Source of the DNA: Blastomussa wellsi
Lineage: Eukaryota > Cnidaria > Anthozoa > Scleractinia > Plerogyridae
DNA: 64,000 nt
Assembly (NCBI GenBank): GCA_947652115.1
Contig: OX393562.1
Coordinates: 10,356,067 to 10,420,066, forward strand
Reading direction: 5' to 3'
Shown: piece after piece, positions 59,888 through 64,000 of the stretch
Numbering within the stretch: the stretch's first letter is position 1
Layout of the letters: every line of letters begins with the position of its first letter
Position numbers and translations under genes: made by a program
The notes under the pieces: model-generated
The model's input: only the letters and a program-made list of their open reading frames with translations
What the model was told of the DNA's origin: nothing
Databases searched by the model: none

Positions 59888-60100
59888 TGCTCCAGAGTCA
59901 AGAGATATTACCACTTTTGCAGGCCCTAATGGTCTTACCGCTACAAGCGTCTCTTATTTGGTGTAAATATGGCCACTGAGAAATTTCAACATATCATCTG
60001 GCAGATCCTCAAAGATTGCCCTGGCACTTCAGAAGAAGAGAATGACGAAAGGCTGAATCAAGTCATCACGAAATTAGAAGAGAAACTATTTGCCCGTTAA
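59888..60100 (+). pseudogene. Ty3/gypsy-like reverse transcriptase fragment
   Basis: One frame reads PESRDITTF (59892 onward). A shift near 59940 leads to YKRLLFGVNMATEKFQHIIW and QILKDCPGT, then directly to SEEENDERLNQVITKLEEKL. These strings belong to the RT palm of Ty3/gypsy retrotransposons. The segment that should hold the YxDD catalytic loop, between CPGT and EEEN, is absent. The final codons and TAA (60098-60100) already match the minisatellite unit that follows. Confidence 0.8.
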
Positions 60101-63100
60101 TTTCTGCCGATTCGAAAACCTTCAAAAAATCACCTTCCGTACAATTTTATTTTTTGCTAAAACATTTTGGCTTCCGCGAATCGCTGAGAAAGCAATGTTT
60201 TCGTGACGGCCCCACTCCGGGAACATTTGCGTGTTAATTTCAGACGATTCGGCAAGGCTTCCAAAACATCAAGTTTTTGGCCTTCCGTAAAATTTCATTT
60301 TTACTAAAAAAATTTCGCCTACCGCGAATCGCAGGACAATCGATGTTTTCGTGAAGGCGCCACTGCGGGAAAATTTGCGCCTTAATTTCAGACGATTAGG
60401 CAAAGCTTCCAAAAAATTAACTTTTACCCTTCAGTAAAATTTCATTTTTTGCTAAAATATTTTGGCTTGCGCGAATCGCTGAAAAACCGATGTTTTCGTG
60501 ACGGCGCCACTCCGGGAACATTTGAGCGTTAATTTCAGGCGATTCGGAAAAGCTTCCAAAAAATCAACTTTTACCCTTCCGTAAAATTTCATTTCTTGCT
60601 AAAAAATTTTGGCTTGCGCGAATCGCTGAAAAACCGATGTTTTCGTGACGGCGCAACGAGAGGAACATTTGCGAGTTAACTTCAAACGATTCGGCAAACC
60701 TTCAAAAAAATCAAATTTTTGGCCTACTGTAAAATTTTATTTTTTGCTTAAAAATATCGGCTACCGCGAATCGCTGGAAAGATGATGTTTTCGTAAGGTC
60801 CCCACTGCGGAAAATTTTGAAACGTGGGAACACTTCCAAAAATCAATTTTTTGGCCTTCCGATAACTTTCCTTTTTTTTTCTAAAAAATTTCGGCTACCG
60901 CGAATCGATGACAAGGCGATCTTCTCGTGACGTCGCCACTGCGGAAACATTTGGGCGTTAATTTCAGTCTATTCGGTAAAACCTTCCAAAATAAGGTTTT
61001 TGGCCTTCCGTAAAATTTCATTTTCTCCTTAAAAAATTCCGCTACCGCGAATCGATGAAAAGGCGATTTTTTCGTGACGGCGCCACTGCGGAAACATTTG
61101 CGCGTTAATTTTAGCCAATTCCGCAATGCTGCCAAAAAAATTTTTTTCGCCTTCCGTAAAATTTCATTTTTTGCTGAAAAATGTCGCCTACCGCGAATCG
61201 CTGAATAGGCGATGTTTTCGTGACGGCGCCACTGCGGGACCATTTGCGCGTTAATTTCAGCCGATTCATCAAACCTTACAGAAACAAGTTTATGGCCTTC
61301 CGTAAAATTTCATATTTTGCTAAAAGACATGTCGGCTACCGCGAATCGCTGAAAAGGCGATGTTTTCTTGACAACGCAACTGGGGGAACATTTGCGCGTT
61401 AATTTCAGCCGATTCATCAAACCTTCCAAAAAATCAATTTTTTCTTATTCCGTAAGATTTCATTTTTTGCTAAAAAATTTCGTCTACCGAAAATCTCTGA
61501 AAAGGCGATTTTTTCCTGATGGCGGCACGGCGGGACCATTTGAGCGTTAATTTTAGCCAATTGGGCAAGCTTTTGGCCTTGCGTTAAAGTTCATTTTCTT
61601 CTAAAAAATTTCGTCAACCGCAAATGGTTGAAAAGGCGATATTTTCGTCACGGCACCACAGCGGGACAATTTGCGCGTTCATTTCAGCCGATTCGGCAAA
61701 ACCTTCAAAAAAATTAAGTTTCTTGCCTACCGTAAAATTTATTTTTTCGCTAAGAAATTTCGTCCACCGCGAACCGCTTAAACGGCGATCTTTTTGCTAA
61801 AAAATTCCGTCTACCGCGAATCGCTGAAAAGGCGATCTTTTCGTGGCGGCGCCACTACGGGGACATTGGCGAGTTAATTTCAGCCGATTCGGCAAACCTT
61901 CCTAAAAATCAAGTTTTTGGCCTTCCTTAAAATTTCATTTTTTGCTAAAAAATTTCGTCAACTGCGAATCGCTGAAAACGCGATGTTTTCGTGGCGGCGC
62001 TACTACGGGAACATTTGCGCGTTAATTTCAGCGGATTCTGCAAACCTTCAAAAAAATCAAGTTGTTGGCCTTGCGTAAAAGTTCATTTTCTTCTAAAAAA
62101 TTTCCTCAACCGCAAATGCCTGAAAAGGCGATGTTTTCGTGGCGGCGCAACTACAGGGACATTTGCGCTTTGATTTCAGCCGATTCAGCAAACCTTCAAC
62201 AAAATTAAGTTGTTGGCCCTCCGCAAAATTTCATTTTTTTGCGAAAAAACTTCGGGTACTGGGAATCGCTGATAACTTTACACGATTCGGCAAACCTTCA
62301 AAAAATCAAGTTTTTGGCCTTCCGTGAAACTTCATTTTTTGCTAAAACATTTCAGCGATGTTTTCGTGACGGCGCCACTGCGGGACCATTTGCGCGTTAA
62401 TTTCAGACGATTCGGCAAACCTTCATAAAATTCAAGTTTTTTGCCTTTCGTAAAATTTCAGTTTTTGCTAAAAAATTTTTGCTTCCGCGAATCGCTGAAA
62501 AAGCGATGTTTTCGTGACGGCGCAACTGCGGCAACATTTGCGTGTTAATTTCAGACGATTCGGCAAACCTTCCTAAAAATCAAGTTTTTGGTATTCCGTA
62601 AAATTTAATTTTTTGCTAAAAAATCTCGCCTACCGCGAATCGCTGAAAAGGCGATCTTTCCTTCACGACGCCACTACGGGAACATTTGCGCGTTACTTTC
62701 AGCGGATTCGGCAAACCTTCCAAAAAAATCAAGTTTTTGGCCTTGTGTAAAAGTTCATTTTCTTCTAAAAAATTTCCTCAACCGCAAATGCCTGAAAAGG
62801 CGATGTTTTCGTGGCGGCGCAACTACAGGGACATCTGCGCTTTGATTTCAGCCGATTCGGCAACCCTTCAAAAAAATCAAGTTGTTGGCCCTCCGCAAAA
62901 TTTCATTTTTTGCGAAAAAACTTCGGGTACTGGGAATCGCTGATAACTTTACACGATTCGGCAAACCTTCCAAAAAACCAAGTTTTTACCTTCCGTAAAA
63001 TTTAACTTTTTTCAAAAAATTTCGTCTACCGCGAATCGCTGCGCGACCACCAGAACATTTGCGCGTTAATTTCGGCCAATTTGGCAAACCTTCTAAAAAA

Positions 63101-64000
63101 TCAAGTTTTTGGCCTTGTTTAAAATTTCATTTTTCTATAAAAAAATTTCGTCAACTGCGAATCGCTGAAAACGCGATGTTTTCGCTGCGGCGCTGCTACG
63201 GGAACATTTGCGCGTTACTTTCAGCGGATTCGGCAAACCTTCCAAAAAAATCAAGTTTTTGGCCTTGCGTAAAAGCTCATTTTCTTCTAAAAAATTTCGT
63301 CAACCGCAAATGCCTGAAAAGGCGATATTTTCGTGGCGGCGCAACTACAGGGACATTTGCGCTTTGATTTCAGCCGATTCGGCAACCCTTAAAAAAAATC
63401 AAGTTGTTGGCCCTCCGCAAAATTTCATTTTCCGCTAAAAAATTTCGGCTACGGAGAATCGCTGAAAAGGCAATGTTTTCGTGAGGTCGCCACTGCAGGA
63501 ACATTTGCTCGATAATTTCAGCCGATTCCGGAAACCTTCAAAAAAAACAACTTTTTGCCCTTCCGAAAATTTCAGTTTCTGTTAAAAAAATTTTGCTTCC
63601 GCGAATCGCTGAAAAAGCGATGTTTTCGTGACGGCGCCATTGCTGGAACATTTGCGCGTTAATTTCAGCTGATTCGGCAAACCTTCAAAAAAATCAAGTT
63701 TTTGCTCTTCGTAAAATTTCAGTTTCTGCTAAAAAATTTTTGCTTCCGCGAATCGCTGAAAAGGCGATCTTTTCGTAGCGGCCCCACTACCGGGACATTT
63801 GCGAGTTAATTTCAGCCGATTCGGCAAACCTTCCTAAAAATCAAGTTTTTTTGTCTTTCGTAAAATTTCATTTTTCGCTAAAAAATTTCTGCTACGGCGA
63901 ATCGCTGAAAAGGCAATGTTTTCGTGAGGTCGCCACTGCAGGAACATTTGCGCGATAATTTCAGCCGATTCCGGAAACCTTCAAAAAAATCAACTTTTTG
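60088..64000. repeat. divergent 148-bp minisatellite, about 26 copies, runs off the window
   Basis: The repeat unit includes GTTTTCGTGACGGCGCCACT, CATTTGCGCGTTAATTTCAG, CCGATTCGGCAAACCTTC, a TTTTTGGCCTTCCGTAAAAT segment and ACCGCGAATCGCTGAAAAGG. Units recur about every 148 bp (for example near 60193, 60343, 60493, 60641, 61063, 61211, 61359), with many substitutions and some truncated units (near 61785 and 62330). Open frames of 60-120 codons on both strands reflect the repeat, not genes. It is much older or less homogenised than the left satellite. Confidence 0.93.
62130..62300. repeat. minisatellite higher-order variant block
   Basis: A segment with caactacaggga, tttgatttcagccg, gttgttggccctccgc, cttcgggtactggg and gataactttacacg recurs at about 62810-62980, and its first half again at about 63330-63430. 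This shows segmental copying within the minisatellite. Confidence 0.75.

Noticed and set aside
60881..63438. 60-120-codon frames in the minisatellite
   Set aside because: They follow the 148-bp repeat, occur on both strands and have no independent support.

Overview
The window is metazoan-type eukaryotic DNA, probably from an invertebrate. It contains two unrelated tandem arrays, a decayed Maverick/Polinton (adintovirus-like) element and a piece of Ty3/gypsy-like reverse transcriptase. Nothing looks bacterial: there are no Shine-Dalgarno-led operons, no tRNA and no rRNA. The host species cannot be named from the sequence.

Bases 1-43525 are a very homogeneous satellite with a monomer of about 567 bp (566-569), roughly 76 full copies plus a 222-bp truncated last copy. 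Shared private variants show higher-order structure, with blocks of 2, 3, 6, 7, 12 and about 20 monomers copied within the array. Every monomer carries a G-rich run, a CAG acceptor-like tract and a GTGGGT donor-like site. I see no evidence that it encodes protein.

Bases 43526-45720 are a patchwork: an unrecognised 158-codon minus-strand ORF whose stop codon lies in satellite DNA, a 165-bp near-perfect palindrome, a plus-strand relic of a second Polinton integrase abutting the palindrome, and a tandem duplication of an AT-rich 529/568-bp unit.

Bases 45720-59371 are the main Polinton. On the minus strand, in transcription order, are integrase, two tandem minor-capsid-like modules, a small basic core-like peptide, the major capsid protein, an adenain-type cysteine protease and a packaging ATPase. 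On the plus strand, diverging from the integrase, are an ORF with a GRF-zinc-finger-like start, an RNase H-fold/exonuclease-like relic, an array of about six paralogous modules (F-box-like start, CxxC and WxHxxC) each starting at a splice-acceptor-like AG in phase 0, and protein-primed family B DNA polymerase. Polymerase, protease, capsid and integrase all carry stops or frameshifts, so the copy is dead. The ATPase and four of the modules remain open. Genes are packed with ATGA/TGATG overlaps, a viral style of layout. Together the genes give integration (integrase), replication (polymerase) and virion building (capsids, core peptide, protease, ATPase); the role of the module array is unknown.

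Bases 59372-59883 are AT-rich DNA with short TGACATT repeats and CCAAT/CRE-like motifs. Bases 59888-60100 are the reverse transcriptase relic, and about 60088 to the window end is a divergent 148-bp minisatellite.
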